A stretch of DNA of 64,000 nucleotides from Symmachiella dynata (GTDB lineage Bacteria > Planctomycetota > Planctomycetia > Planctomycetales > Planctomycetaceae), in NCBI RefSeq assembly GCF_007747995.1, contig NZ_CP036276.1:6624001-6688000 (forward strand). The letters are read 5' to 3'. The notes under the pieces were generated by a model. The model saw nothing but the letters and a program-made list of their open reading frames with translations. It did no database searches and was not told the origin of the DNA. Position numbers and translations under genes: made by a program. Positions 46,904-54,897 of the stretch are shown piece after piece (the first letter of the stretch is position 1; every line of letters starts with the position of its first letter).

Positions 46904-47989
46904 GTGGTAAGTCCCGCCGACAACTGGATGCGCGTATCGCACAGTGACCCCTGCCCCGTTTGCGGCAAACCGGACAACTGTTCGGTTTCCAACGACCGTA
47001 AGGTGGTGTGGTGCGGGCGCGTCTCCGACGGTGCGCTGCGCGTGAATGCCGGTGGGCAATATCTACACCGCTTGGATGACGATCCGTATGACCGGAATCC
47101 GCCACCTCCGGTGCGTATACGGCCATCGACTCGTTCGACTTCGCCGACACAAGACTGGCCCGCGCTGGCGGAGCGGTTTGCTAATGGTGCTGAAGAACAT
47201 CGTCATCGATTGTCCAGGCAATTGGGCGTTTCCGCTACGGCACTTGCTGCCCTCGGCGTCGGTTGGAACGTCGAACGTTTCTGTTGGACGTTTCCCGAGC
47301 GGGATGCGATCGGTCAAATTATTGGGATCGCCACGCGGCGACGGGACGGCTCGAAAATTCGCATGAAGGGTGGACGCACGGGGCTGACGTACGCGTCCGA
47401 CTGGGATGCCGGTGCAGGCTCGATTCTGTTGGTTGAAGGCGGAAGCGACACTGCAGCGCTTTTGACGATTGGGCTTAGCACCTTGGGGCGGCCGTCCAAT
47501 TGTGGTGGTGTGGATCATCTGGTTGGCATGTTGTCCGGGGTTGATCACAACCGTGAGATCATCGTCATCGGAGAACGGGATGAGAAACCCGATGGCAAAT
47601 GGCCAGGCCGTGACGGTGCGGTTCGCACTGCCAAACGCTTGGCCGAAGTACTCGAACGTCCCATTGCCTGGGCACTGCCGCCGGACAACGCCAAGGATGC
47701 CCGTGGTTGGCTCAATGTGATGCCTGAACTTCCTGCAGATCGATTGGCGGATCTATTCGTTTCCGGTTTGGAAACCGCGGTGATCAATCCGCCAGTCGTA
47801 ATCCACCCACCGAAGCCAACTGGGGAGGCGGTTGCGGTCGACGATTGGCGAGATCAGATGCTGCAAGTCCGACTCCGCTCGCTCGGTTGTCCGGGCGTGT
47901 ACATCGACGCCAGTACGACCGGTGCGGGAAAGTCGCACGTCGACCTAGCAGTGATTCTCTGGGCTCTGGGCCGGAGGAACGCCGCATGA
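46904..47989 (+). CDS. Primase-like protein with zinc finger, Toprim domain and terminal Walker A
   Basis: A 361-residue protein starting with GTG (46904; GAGAGAGG 7 bases upstream). Residues 17-37 form a Zn site CPVCGKPDNC plus a later Cys. The central part carries a Toprim domain: ILLVEGGSDTAALL (about 171-184) has the catalytic Glu, and IVIGERDEKPDG (about 221-232) the acidic pair. The last about 25 residues contain a Walker A motif, STTGAGKSHVDLA (about 337-349). Then the frame stops, with a 4-base overlap to the next gene, which continues like the remainder of the helicase. It is therefore the front half of a primase-helicase that has been split in two. Likely starts replication of the element. 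Confidence 0.8.
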   Translation: MVSPADNWMRVSHSDPCPVCGKPDNCSVSNDRKVVWCGRVSDGALRVNAGGQYLHRLDDDPYDRNPPPPVRIRPSTRSTSPTQDWPALAERFANGAEEHRHRLSRQLGVSATALAALGVGWNVERFCWTFPERDAIGQIIGIATRRRDGSKIRMKGGRTGLTYASDWDAGAGSILLVEGGSDTAALLTIGLSTLGRPSNCGGVDHLVGMLSGVDHNREIIVIGERDEKPDGKWPGRDGAVRTAKRLAEVLERPIAWALPPDNAKDARGWLNVMPELPADRLADLFVSGLETAVINPPVVIHPPKPTGEAVAVDDWRDQMLQVRLRSLGCPGVYIDASTTGAGKSHVDLAVILWALGRRNAA

Positions 47990-49773
47990 GGTCGCTACTT
48001 ATTTATCCAACCCACGAAAATTGTGACGAGGTGCGCGAGCAATACGAGGGAAACGACATCATTGCCGCCTGTTATCCGCCGCGTATGACCGAAGACACGG
48101 GCGAGCGCCCACAGAATTGCTGGAACGACAACGCCAACATTGCCGAGGGGATGGGCCTGTCGGTCGTCCAAGCCGTCTGCCCGGCTTGCGAGTTTCGCAA
48201 AAAATGCCGCGAGTCGGGTTATTTGGGCCAGTTATCTACGGTGGCAGATGCCCACGTGGCAATTGCGACGCACAAGCGAGCCGAATACACCGGCCTCGCG
48301 GAATTATCGCAAAGCCGTGAGTACCTATCGATTCATGAAGATGCAATCAGCTTGCTGAGGCCGCCGGCCGAGATCAGTCTCGGTGACATCGTTCAGGCTC
48401 GGCTGTTGGTTCAAGACTACATTCTCAATGATCCGGCATCCCTCAATTGGTTTGGCGATGCGACCCGTGTCGACGACGAGGGCAATCGGTACCAGGATGA
48501 GGAACTGGCCATCCGCCGTGAACGCCAATACGTGTATTTCCGACTGATGTCAGGGCTTTTAGAGCATTTATTTCAGGCGATTGAAGCTGCTGACCAGACG
48601 GACGAATGGTCGCCTCCGGAGACAGCCAGAGTTCCCGCCGGTTTCGAACGCACCCTGTTCTTTAGCATCCGCCGCGCGAACATCGATTTCCGGGATCAGC
48701 CATGGCGGTTCTTGCTGACGGCCGCCTCGGGCAAACTCCATTTGGCGGCAATCATTGTTGAGCGGCGATTTCACAAGGGAGGCGGACAGGGGAATGCGTA
48801 TCTGAAGAAATCGGTCGTCGGCGTGATCGATAATCCGCCGCCGACGAACTGCGTGGTATGGATCAATGACGCTACGGCCGACACCGAACACGTCGAAGCG
48901 ATCGTTGGCCACGCGGTTCACCAAGCCACACCAGACGGACACATCGAACTCCGCAAGAAGGCGGTACAAATCCCGCGCGACATTACCCGGCGGACCTCCG
49001 CCAAGACCGTTCGCGGCCTGATTCGCGGAGTAATGGCCGACCGACCGCAGTTCCGCCGCATTGGCATAATTGGCCACAGTACACACATGTCGGTCCTGAA
49101 GAAGTTGGGGGCCGGTTTCGATGAGCGGATTGTCAAAACCAGTTATTTCGGCAGCGGTGAGGAAAGATCATCAAACGACTGGCACCACAAGTGTGATCTG
49201 ATCATCGTTGCCGGCACGCCGCGGATTCCGCCTGCAGCGATTGCCAAACATCTCGTGCAAATCGGCGAAATGAGCGCCGCAACCTGCGAACCGGAATGGG
49301 GTGTTATCTACTGGCACGGCGAGACCGAGTCGCATGAACCCACGAAAGTGAATTCGCGCGGCTACAAGAATGAGGCGTGGCGACGCGCCCACCAAGATCT
49401 CGTCCGCGCTCAGATCGTGCAGGCCACCGGTCGGGGCCGCGGCATCCTGGAGACCGGGTGTGAAGTCCTAGTCCTCTCCGATGAGGAGTGTGGTCTGCCC
49501 CTTTCGGATTCCGGGGTTGAAATCCTCAACGATGCCAGTGTTGCGATATTGAACGCGCTCAGTGAATTAACGACGGAAAATCCTAATAAGTATATATTAG
49601 GAAAACCCGTCGTTAGCACCGGTCAGCTTGCCGAGACGACAGGCCTGTCCCGTTCGCGCTGCCGGGATCTGCTTCGTGACCTCGAACGCCGCGGGCTCGT
49701 TCAAAAGATCGGCGAACGCTCCGGTTGGCGTCTTGTGTTGAGTTCCGCCGAGGAGGTCGCGCCATGTCCGTGA
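47986..49773 (+). CDS. SF2-like helicase lacking its own Walker A
   Basis: A 595-residue protein; GGAGGA lies 7 bases upstream of its ATG (47986), which overlaps the previous stop. It starts directly with a motif-Ia-like segment (LLIYPTHENCDEV). Cys45, Cys65, Cys68 and Cys74 (QNCWND, then CPACEFRKKC) have the look of an Fe-S or Zn cluster between helicase motifs, as in XPD/DinG-type enzymes. A motif-II-like IHEDA follows (about 117). The C-terminal helicase half holds RRIGIIGHSTH and the motif-VI-like QATGRGRG (about 480). The end (STGQLAETTGLSRSRCRDLL) is a winged helix. The Walker A it needs is at the end of the preceding protein. Confidence 0.75.
   Translation: MRSLLIYPTHENCDEVREQYEGNDIIAACYPPRMTEDTGERPQNCWNDNANIAEGMGLSVVQAVCPACEFRKKCRESGYLGQLSTVADAHVAIATHKRAEYTGLAELSQSREYLSIHEDAISLLRPPAEISLGDIVQARLLVQDYILNDPASLNWFGDATRVDDEGNRYQDEELAIRRERQYVYFRLMSGLLEHLFQAIEAADQTDEWSPPETARVPAGFERTLFFSIRRANIDFRDQPWRFLLTAASGKLHLAAIIVERRFHKGGGQGNAYLKKSVVGVIDNPPPTNCVVWINDATADTEHVEAIVGHAVHQATPDGHIELRKKAVQIPRDITRRTSAKTVRGLIRGVMADRPQFRRIGIIGHSTHMSVLKKLGAGFDERIVKTSYFGSGEERSSNDWHHKCDLIIVAGTPRIPPAAIAKHLVQIGEMSAATCEPEWGVIYWHGETESHEPTKVNSRGYKNEAWRRAHQDLVRAQIVQATGRGRGILETGCEVLVLSDEECGLPLSDSGVEILNDASVAILNALSELTTENPNKYILGKPVVSTGQLAETTGLSRSRCRDLLRDLERRGLVQKIGERSGWRLVLSSAEEVAPCP
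49568..49615. repeat. 48-bp two-tiered palindrome inside the helicase gene
   Basis: TAACGACGG (49568-49576) pairs with CCGTCGTTA (49607-49615). Inside, TCCTAATA (49581-49588) pairs with TATTAGGA (49595-49602) around AGTATA. The 4- base spacers AAAA/AAAC do not pair. The AT-rich centre stands out from the GC-rich gene. It encodes the linker between helicase core and winged helix. It could be a protein-binding dyad, a replication or recombination site, or an mRNA hairpin. Confidence 0.8.
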
Positions 49774-49919
49774 CTTCACCGCTGAATATGCTTTCCGCCA
49801 ATGACGTTGTTCGGCTGGTTGCTCCAGTGACACCTAGGTGGGGCTGCCACAGAAATGCCAATAGGTACTTCCGGGCGATCCTGGCAAGGTGCCCCCCGCG
49901 AAAACAGTCGCGCTATTGA
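49764..49919 (+). CDS. Small hypothetical protein after the helicase
   Basis: A 51-residue protein. AGGAGG lies 8 bases before the ATG at 49764, and the gene overlaps the helicase stop by 10 bases, which supports coupled translation. LSANDVVRLVAPVTPRWGC resembles the start of an excisionase-like helix-turn-helix, but the protein is too short to hold a full domain. It may be a truncated gene. Unknown function. Confidence 0.45.
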   Translation: MSVTSPLNMLSANDVVRLVAPVTPRWGCHRNANRYFRAILARCPPRKQSRY

Positions 49920-49997
49920 TGACAGTTTGTTTTGGTTGTCCGAATCACCTTAACCCCTTGGCATGACACATGATGCTGACTGAAACATGGAAGGCCA

Positions 49998-51578
49998 ATG
50001 ATGAAATCCGCGACAGGCATGACGAAACGAAAACGAAAGTCGCAGCGTGTGCGGCAGGCGATCATGGAGCATTGGCGGTCACTGAGCGATCGCGAGATTG
50101 CTCTTGGGCTGCAGGTCAGCAACAGGACTGTCTCCCAACATCGGAAACGACTGGAAGATGAGGGGCGGATTCTTCCCCGGTCCGAAAGTACACAGGCTGT
50201 CGGGGCATGCCAGTTCGAGGTGTGTACTTCCGCGATTTCGCCGGCCCCGCTCAACGACCAGCTCTACGATCCGGTCGATGAATCCGAACCATCATTCTGT
50301 GCGCTGGTTGAGAACGTCCGTGAAAATGGAATCTTGGAACCGATCGTGGCCAGCGGCGATGGCTACATCCTCTCGGGGCATCGTCGCCACGCGGCGGCAC
50401 GATGTGTGGGGTTGGAACGCATTCCGGTCCGCATCCGGCACGACGTGTCGTACGTCGGCGACCGGGATGAGTTTCTACGGTTGCTCGCAAGCTACAACCG
50501 CCAGCGGGTTAAGACGACTGCCGAACAGGTGCGTGAGGAGGTCGCGTTGATGTCAGAGCGTTCCTGTTCGCGGGTTCGCCGGTTTCGGCGCGATTCAGCA
50601 GTTGTCGACGGCAATTGCACGGTTGCACTTCGAAAACGCAAACGCCGGTCGGCAATTCGGGACAAGATGGCACTGCGGGAGGCGATCATAAAGGTCGTCC
50701 AAGACGAGCAACGCAATTGGCCGTTGAGCGATCGGTCTGTTTTTTATCGGCTGCTCAATATCCCCGGACTGGTCCGCAACGACCGTACGCGCGTGCCCTT
50801 TACCAATACGCCAGCCGCTTATGACGATGTGACCAATATGCTCACTCGGTTGCGACTGGACGGCTCGGTGCAGTTTGAGGCGATCTCCGACGAAACGCGG
50901 CCGGTCATGATGTGGGACACACATCGCGCCGCCGGGGATTTCGTCCGCCGGGAATGCGATCAGTTCCTGACCGGCTATTGGCGCGATCTGTTGCAAAGTC
51001 AGCCGAATTGGATCGAACTCCTGGTCGAGAAGAACACGGTCGCCAGCCAACTCCGCGCCGTCGCCGGTAAATACACGATCCCGATGACGAGCGGTCGCGG
51101 TTATTCGTCGCTGCCACCCCGCAAAGAGATGGTTGATCGCTTCAACAAAAGCGGTCGTGAGAATCTCGTAGTGATTGTGGTCAGCGACTTCGATCCTGAA
51201 GGGGAGGACATTCCGGCGAGTTTCGGTATATCGCTACGGGACGACTTCGGTGTGGCCGCCGATCAGCTGCGAATCGTCAAAGCTGCGCTTACGGCCGATC
51301 AAGTCGAGACGATGGATCTGCACGAGGGGCAGCTCTCCAAGGAATCCTCGTCGCGGTACCGCCGGTTCGTTGAGGCCCACGGCGACCGGGCCTGGGAATT
51401 GGAATCGCTCACGTCAGAGCAATTGCGGGAAGTGGTAGAGGCCTCCATTCGCGATGTGTTGGATCTAAATGCATTTGAGGCGGAAGTAGATCGCGAGCAA
51501 CAGGAACAGAGTGAGTTGGAAACGAAGCGCCGGCAACTGCGCCGGTCGCTGATCGACGATGTGAACGACCTCGACTAA
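49998..51578 (+). CDS. HTH-ParB-Toprim protein, Spo11/topoisomerase VI A-like
   Basis: A 526-residue fusion. Residues about 15-60 are a helix-turn-helix (LSDREIALGLQVSNRTVSQH). About 95-150 is a ParB N-terminal domain (LVENVRENGILEPIVASG then LSGHRRHAAARCVGL). About 235-300 is a winged-helix stretch with SDRSVFYRLLN (Tyr250), like the catalytic-tyrosine region of Spo11/TopoVI-A. About 340-420 is a Toprim domain: LLVEKNTVASQL holds the Glu, TSGRGYSS follows, and VVSDFDPEGEDI (Asp397, Asp399) provides the metal-binding pair. ATG at 49998 or 50001 fits the ribosome site GGAAGG. No B-subunit (ATPase) gene is visible. It may cut, relax or partition element DNA; the combined domain set is unusual. 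Confidence 0.7.
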   Translation: MMKSATGMTKRKRKSQRVRQAIMEHWRSLSDREIALGLQVSNRTVSQHRKRLEDEGRILPRSESTQAVGACQFEVCTSAISPAPLNDQLYDPVDESEPSFCALVENVRENGILEPIVASGDGYILSGHRRHAAARCVGLERIPVRIRHDVSYVGDRDEFLRLLASYNRQRVKTTAEQVREEVALMSERSCSRVRRFRRDSAVVDGNCTVALRKRKRRSAIRDKMALREAIIKVVQDEQRNWPLSDRSVFYRLLNIPGLVRNDRTRVPFTNTPAAYDDVTNMLTRLRLDGSVQFEAISDETRPVMMWDTHRAAGDFVRRECDQFLTGYWRDLLQSQPNWIELLVEKNTVASQLRAVAGKYTIPMTSGRGYSSLPPRKEMVDRFNKSGRENLVVIVVSDFDPEGEDIPASFGISLRDDFGVAADQLRIVKAALTADQVETMDLHEGQLSKESSSRYRRFVEAHGDRAWELESLTSEQLREVVEASIRDVLDLNAFEAEVDREQQEQSELETKRRQLRRSLIDDVNDLD

Positions 51579-51616
51579 GGTTTCAACTATATCAACATCC
51601 CACGGAGTCCGTGACT

Positions 51617-52936
51617 ATGAAGATTGAACAATGGCCCATCGATCGGGTCAAACCATACGACAAAAACCCTCGCGTAAATGATCAGGCCGTCGATGCCGTG
51701 GCCAAGTCAATCAAGGAATTTGGCTTCCGCCAACCACTTGTCGTCGACGCGGACGGCGTGCTGATCGTCGGCCATACGCGCTGGAAGTCCGCCCAGAAGC
51801 TGGGGCTCTCAAAAGTTCCGGTCCACGTTACAAAGGATCTGACCCCCGAACAAATCAAAGCGTATAGGATCGCAGACAACAAGTCCGGTGAATTAGCTGA
51901 ATGGGATTTCGATCTGTTGGCAATCGAACTCGGCGAATTGCTGGCATGTGACTACGACTTGAGCCTGATTGCGTTCGACGAAGACGAACTCGCCAAGCTA
52001 CTCGGGGATGATGTGCAGGCAGGCATGACCGATCCGGACGACGTGCCCGAGCCCCCCGATGAAGCGATCACACAGCCGGGCGACCTGTGGCTCCTTGGTG
52101 ACCATCGCTTGCTGTGCGGCGACAGCAGCAAGCCACAGGATGTGGATCGATTGCTCGACGGTGCGGCTATTCATCTTCTGAATACTGACCCGCCCTACAA
52201 TGTCAAAGTTGAACCGAGGTCGAATAATGCGATCGCCGCTGGCAACAGCAGCTTTGCAAAAACCAACAAGCACCATCAGAAATTCGACCTGGAACGTCAC
52301 CCGGAGAAGGCGAAGGCGACGCACAAAAAAATGCGAGCCAAGGATCGACCGCTGGAAAACGACTTCGTATCCGACGAAGAATTCGACCGACTGCTCGATG
52401 CGTGGTTTGGTAATGCGGCCCGCGTGTTGGTACCGGGTCGCGGGTTTTACATTTGGGGCGGCTATGCCAACTGCGCGAACTATCCGCCATTTCTCAAGAA
52501 ACACGGGTTGTATTTCTCGCAGGCCATCATTTGGGACAAACAGCACCCCGTGCTCACAAGAAAAGATTTTATGGGGGCTCATGAATGGTGTTTCTACGGT
52601 TGGAAGGAGGGCGCGGCACACAAGTTCTTCGGCCCCAACAATGCGACCGATCTGTGGGCTGTCAAGAAGGTCAATCCGCAGAGCATGATACATTTGACGG
52701 AGAAGCCGGTCGAACTTGCCGTGCGGGCGATCCAGTACTCGTCGCGAACGGGCGAGAACGTGCTCGATCTGTTCGGCGGAAGCGGCTCGATGTTGATCGG
52801 GTGTGAGCAGACCGGTCGCAAGGCTTTCTTGATGGAACTCGATGCTCCGTATTGCGACGTGGTTGTCGAGCGCTGGGAGAAATTTACCGGGCGGAAGGCG
52901 GAGCGGGTGGCGAACTCAGAAGTCGTACACACTTGA
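51617..52936 (+). CDS. ParB-domain site-specific DNA methyltransferase
   Basis: A 439-residue protein. Residues 1-90 are a ParB/sulfiredoxin-type domain (IDRVKPYDKNPRVNDQAVD, then GVLIVGHTRWKSAQKLG). A DNA methyltransferase follows: motif IV LNTDPPYNV (about 188-196) comes before motif I DLFGGSGSMLIG (about 381-392), the beta-class order typical of N6-adenine or N4-cytosine enzymes. GGAG lies 9 bases before ATG 51617; a GTG two codons earlier is possible. No restriction endonuclease gene is adjacent, so it is likely an orphan methylase that protects or marks element DNA. Such ParB-methylase fusions are common in phages and islands. Confidence 0.92.
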   Translation: MKIEQWPIDRVKPYDKNPRVNDQAVDAVAKSIKEFGFRQPLVVDADGVLIVGHTRWKSAQKLGLSKVPVHVTKDLTPEQIKAYRIADNKSGELAEWDFDLLAIELGELLACDYDLSLIAFDEDELAKLLGDDVQAGMTDPDDVPEPPDEAITQPGDLWLLGDHRLLCGDSSKPQDVDRLLDGAAIHLLNTDPPYNVKVEPRSNNAIAAGNSSFAKTNKHHQKFDLERHPEKAKATHKKMRAKDRPLENDFVSDEEFDRLLDAWFGNAARVLVPGRGFYIWGGYANCANYPPFLKKHGLYFSQAIIWDKQHPVLTRKDFMGAHEWCFYGWKEGAAHKFFGPNNATDLWAVKKVNPQSMIHLTEKPVELAVRAIQYSSRTGENVLDLFGGSGSMLIGCEQTGRKAFLMELDAPYCDVVVERWEKFTGRKAERVANSEVVHT

Positions 52937-52938
52937 GG

Positions 52939-53865
52939 TCATCTTGCATCTTGCCAACTCCACACCTCAACACGGCACTCGCGGGACAGAGATGGTTCAT
53001 AGAGCACGGTACATGCTTCGCAGAGGTCGTCGGCAGGATTCCATTTGACAAAATCACGATATGCGTCGAGCAGGCGACGCGGACCAAGAACAGGACATTG
53101 GGGAGATTGCAATCTGTGAATTATTTCTTCGCTTTTCCATCCAGTCTTTGCGGCGAGACGTGTCACCGCATCCGGACTAGGCTGCGGGTCCGAATGAAGC
53201 GCACTGATTACGCCATCCAGCAGTGGTTTAATAACAGATGTCATATTGCGAACAGCGTTTGGGAGTTTGACGATAACGCGCATCTCAAACAGACCATTGA
53301 CGGCACGGGACGGACCTGTACTTGCAACACTAGCTGGCCACCAGATCTGATGGGGTTTCGTAGCGGACGTCAGCGAGCAAATTTCGAAATTCAGGCTACA
53401 GCACGGATCACGTGGCGGAGAATGAGATGGTTCGATCAATCGGTATTCATGGTAGTGGTTGAAACTTCCGCCACAGGGACTCGACGGTGGTTGTGTGCGG
53501 TTTCGTTCGAATCGAAGTCCCTCCATCGCCACTGCAGCAAAGGCAGCTGCGCCAACGTTGTACAAGAGCACGTTCTCGACATCGCAAAATCTGCAGTCAA
53601 GAGAGCGATACGTGGCGGCGAGGATATGACCGGATTTCGGCTCAAGAGACAAAAGCGCTTTCCGCAGTGCATCCCGCGCTTCCCGCATATTTCCCTTTGG
53701 CTCGAACGGCAGTCTGGTATCGACCCAGAACTGCACCGAGCTTCGATCGGCTTCCAGATAAAATCGAGCTTCATTTTTCATACGTCGAACATTACACCAC
53801 TCCACGGCAGCGAATTCCAGCACTCCATCGAAATGGGTGTGCATCTCGAGCCGATCCATCGCCAA
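52939..53865 (-). CDS. Hypothetical protein
   Basis: A 308-residue protein on the minus strand, convergent with the methyltransferase (2 bases between stops). I do not recognise the family. The first about 100 residues (FYLEADRSSVQFWVDTRLPF, then REARDALRKALLSLEP) look like one alpha/beta domain. The segment FEMRVIVKLPNAVRN with SVIKPLLDGVISALHSDP (about 205-240) faintly recalls RusA-type Holliday junction resolvases (K-x-x-L-D-x-L pattern), but the diagnostic Asp residues are not clear. Coding character is far better than the 359-residue open frame on the opposite strand. Its start diverges from the DUF1937 gene 62 bases away. Confidence 0.7.
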   Translation of the reverse strand: MAMDRLEMHTHFDGVLEFAAVEWCNVRRMKNEARFYLEADRSSVQFWVDTRLPFEPKGNMREARDALRKALLSLEPKSGHILAATYRSLDCRFCDVENVLLYNVGAAAFAAVAMEGLRFERNRTQPPSSPCGGSFNHYHEYRLIEPSHSPPRDPCCSLNFEICSLTSATKPHQIWWPASVASTGPSRAVNGLFEMRVIVKLPNAVRNMTSVIKPLLDGVISALHSDPQPSPDAVTRLAAKTGWKSEEIIHRLQSPQCPVLGPRRLLDAYRDFVKWNPADDLCEACTVLYEPSLSRECRVEVWSWQDAR

Positions 53866-53927
53866 TCCGCGAAGTCACTTATTGCACGCTGGGTACGTTT
53901 GTTAGGGCATCACATGGAGGTGGCAAC

Positions 53928-54299
53928 GTGATTTATTTGGCCAGCCCCTATTCACACACCGATGCGATTGTCCGCGAGCGCCGGTTCCGTGCGGCGTGCC
54001 GTGTTGCGGCGCGTTTGATCCGCTCTGGTGAGGTCGTGTTCTCGCCGGTGGCGCATGGGCATGCGATTTCGCTCTACGGTGTCCCGACGGATTGGCAATT
54101 TTGGGAGCCACATGACCGACGGTTCTTGGAACAGTGCCATGAGGTCGTTGTGCTCATGCTTGACGGTTGGCAAGAGAGCGTTGGCGTGCAGGCTGAGATC
54201 CAAATCGCAGGGGAACTGGGCAAGCCGGTGCGGTATCTGGCACCGGCCGGAAACGGGGCGACGACGTTGGCCCACGTCGCCGAGGAGGCGGAGCGTTGA
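53928..54299 (+). CDS. DUF1937 family protein (nucleoside deoxyribosyltransferase-like)
   Basis: A 123-residue protein starting with GTG (53928) with GGAGG 7 bases upstream. The N-terminal IYLASPYSHTDAIVRERR, the central FSPVAHGHAISLYGVPTDWQ and the C-terminal VVVLMLDGWQESVGVQAEI match the DUF1937 family, which shares the fold of nucleoside 2-deoxyribosyltransferases (the last motif carries the catalytic-type Glu). These genes are frequent in phage genomes. May act on nucleotides or modified nucleosides. Confidence 0.88.
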   Translation: MIYLASPYSHTDAIVRERRFRAACRVAARLIRSGEVVFSPVAHGHAISLYGVPTDWQFWEPHDRRFLEQCHEVVVLMLDGWQESVGVQAEIQIAGELGKPVRYLAPAGNGATTLAHVAEEAER

Positions 54300-54319
54300 A
54301 CAAACCTACCCCCAACAAG

Positions 54320-54352
54320 AAAACGCCCCGACGTTGGCAACGTGGGGCGTTT
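54320..54352. terminator. Bidirectional hairpin terminator
   Basis: AACGCCCC-G-ACGTTG (54322-54336) pairs with CAACGTGGGGCGTT (54338-54351), a stem of 14 base pairs with a single bulge and a one-base (or melted) loop. It is preceded by an A-run and followed by TTTG. It sits 20 bases after the DUF1937 stop and before the end of the convergent HARE-HTH gene, so it can serve both. Confidence 0.75.
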
Positions 54353-54376
54353 GTCGCGGACAGGGCCGGGAACTCG

Positions 54377-54754
54377 CTACTTATTGAGCGTGAACTGGCC
54401 CCGATCCGCCTTCAGGAACCGCGATTCCTTGCCCTTCGTTTGGATCTCGCGAATGATTGCCGCGTAGAGCGTAGCGTGCGGTGTCCGGCCGCCGGGGCTA
54501 GTCCAATATCCCTTCGCCGCCATCCGCTCGATCATCGTCTTGGCGTTGAGCGGTTCCTTGGATTCGCCGAGAACCTTCGCGGCCGCGTCGAGGGCACTCA
54601 TTTTCTTATCGCCCGACTTCGCTGTGGTCTTTTTCGCCGCTGGTTTCTTCTGGGCGGCTGGTTTGGCGGGCGTTTTCTTTGCCGTCGCCGCTTTGCTCGT
54701 GGCAGTTTTCTTGGTCGTGGTTTTCTTCGCAGCGGTCTTTGTCTTCGTAGCCAT
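54377..54754 (-). CDS. HARE-HTH protein with histone-like Lys/Ala tail
   Basis: A 125-residue basic protein. Residues 1-48 are a Lys/Ala/Thr repeat tail (KKTTTKKTATSKAATAKKT and similar), as in bacterial histone H1-like proteins. Residues about 52-125 are a HARE-HTH (HB1/ASXL) winged-helix domain: SALDAAAKVLGESKEPLNAK, then MIERMAAKGYW, ending ESRFLKADRGQFTLNK. This domain is found in RpoE-delta, chromatin and restriction-associated proteins. GAGGGAAAA precedes the ATG. Probably a DNA-compacting or modified-DNA-sensing protein of the element. Confidence 0.88.
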   Translation of the reverse strand: MATKTKTAAKKTTTKKTATSKAATAKKTPAKPAAQKKPAAKKTTAKSGDKKMSALDAAAKVLGESKEPLNAKTMIERMAAKGYWTSPGGRTPHATLYAAIIREIQTKGKESRFLKADRGQFTLNK

Positions 54755-54897
54755 GGTCGTTTTCCCTCATCGAAACTGGTTTGCGGTTTGCCCGGCGACC
54801 GACGCGGTCGCCGTCGACTGGACACCAGTTACCTCACCTTTCCGAAGACATCCAGCACTGTTTGGCAAGATTCTCCAGAATTCCGAAAGGTCGCCTG

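Noticed and set aside
52852-53931. 359-residue open frame on the plus strand overlapping the methyltransferase end and the 308-residue gene
   Set aside because: It has no ribosome site, overlaps the methyltransferase coding end, and its composition (many Cys, Trp, Arg runs) is that of an antisense frame; the minus-strand protein is much more protein-like.
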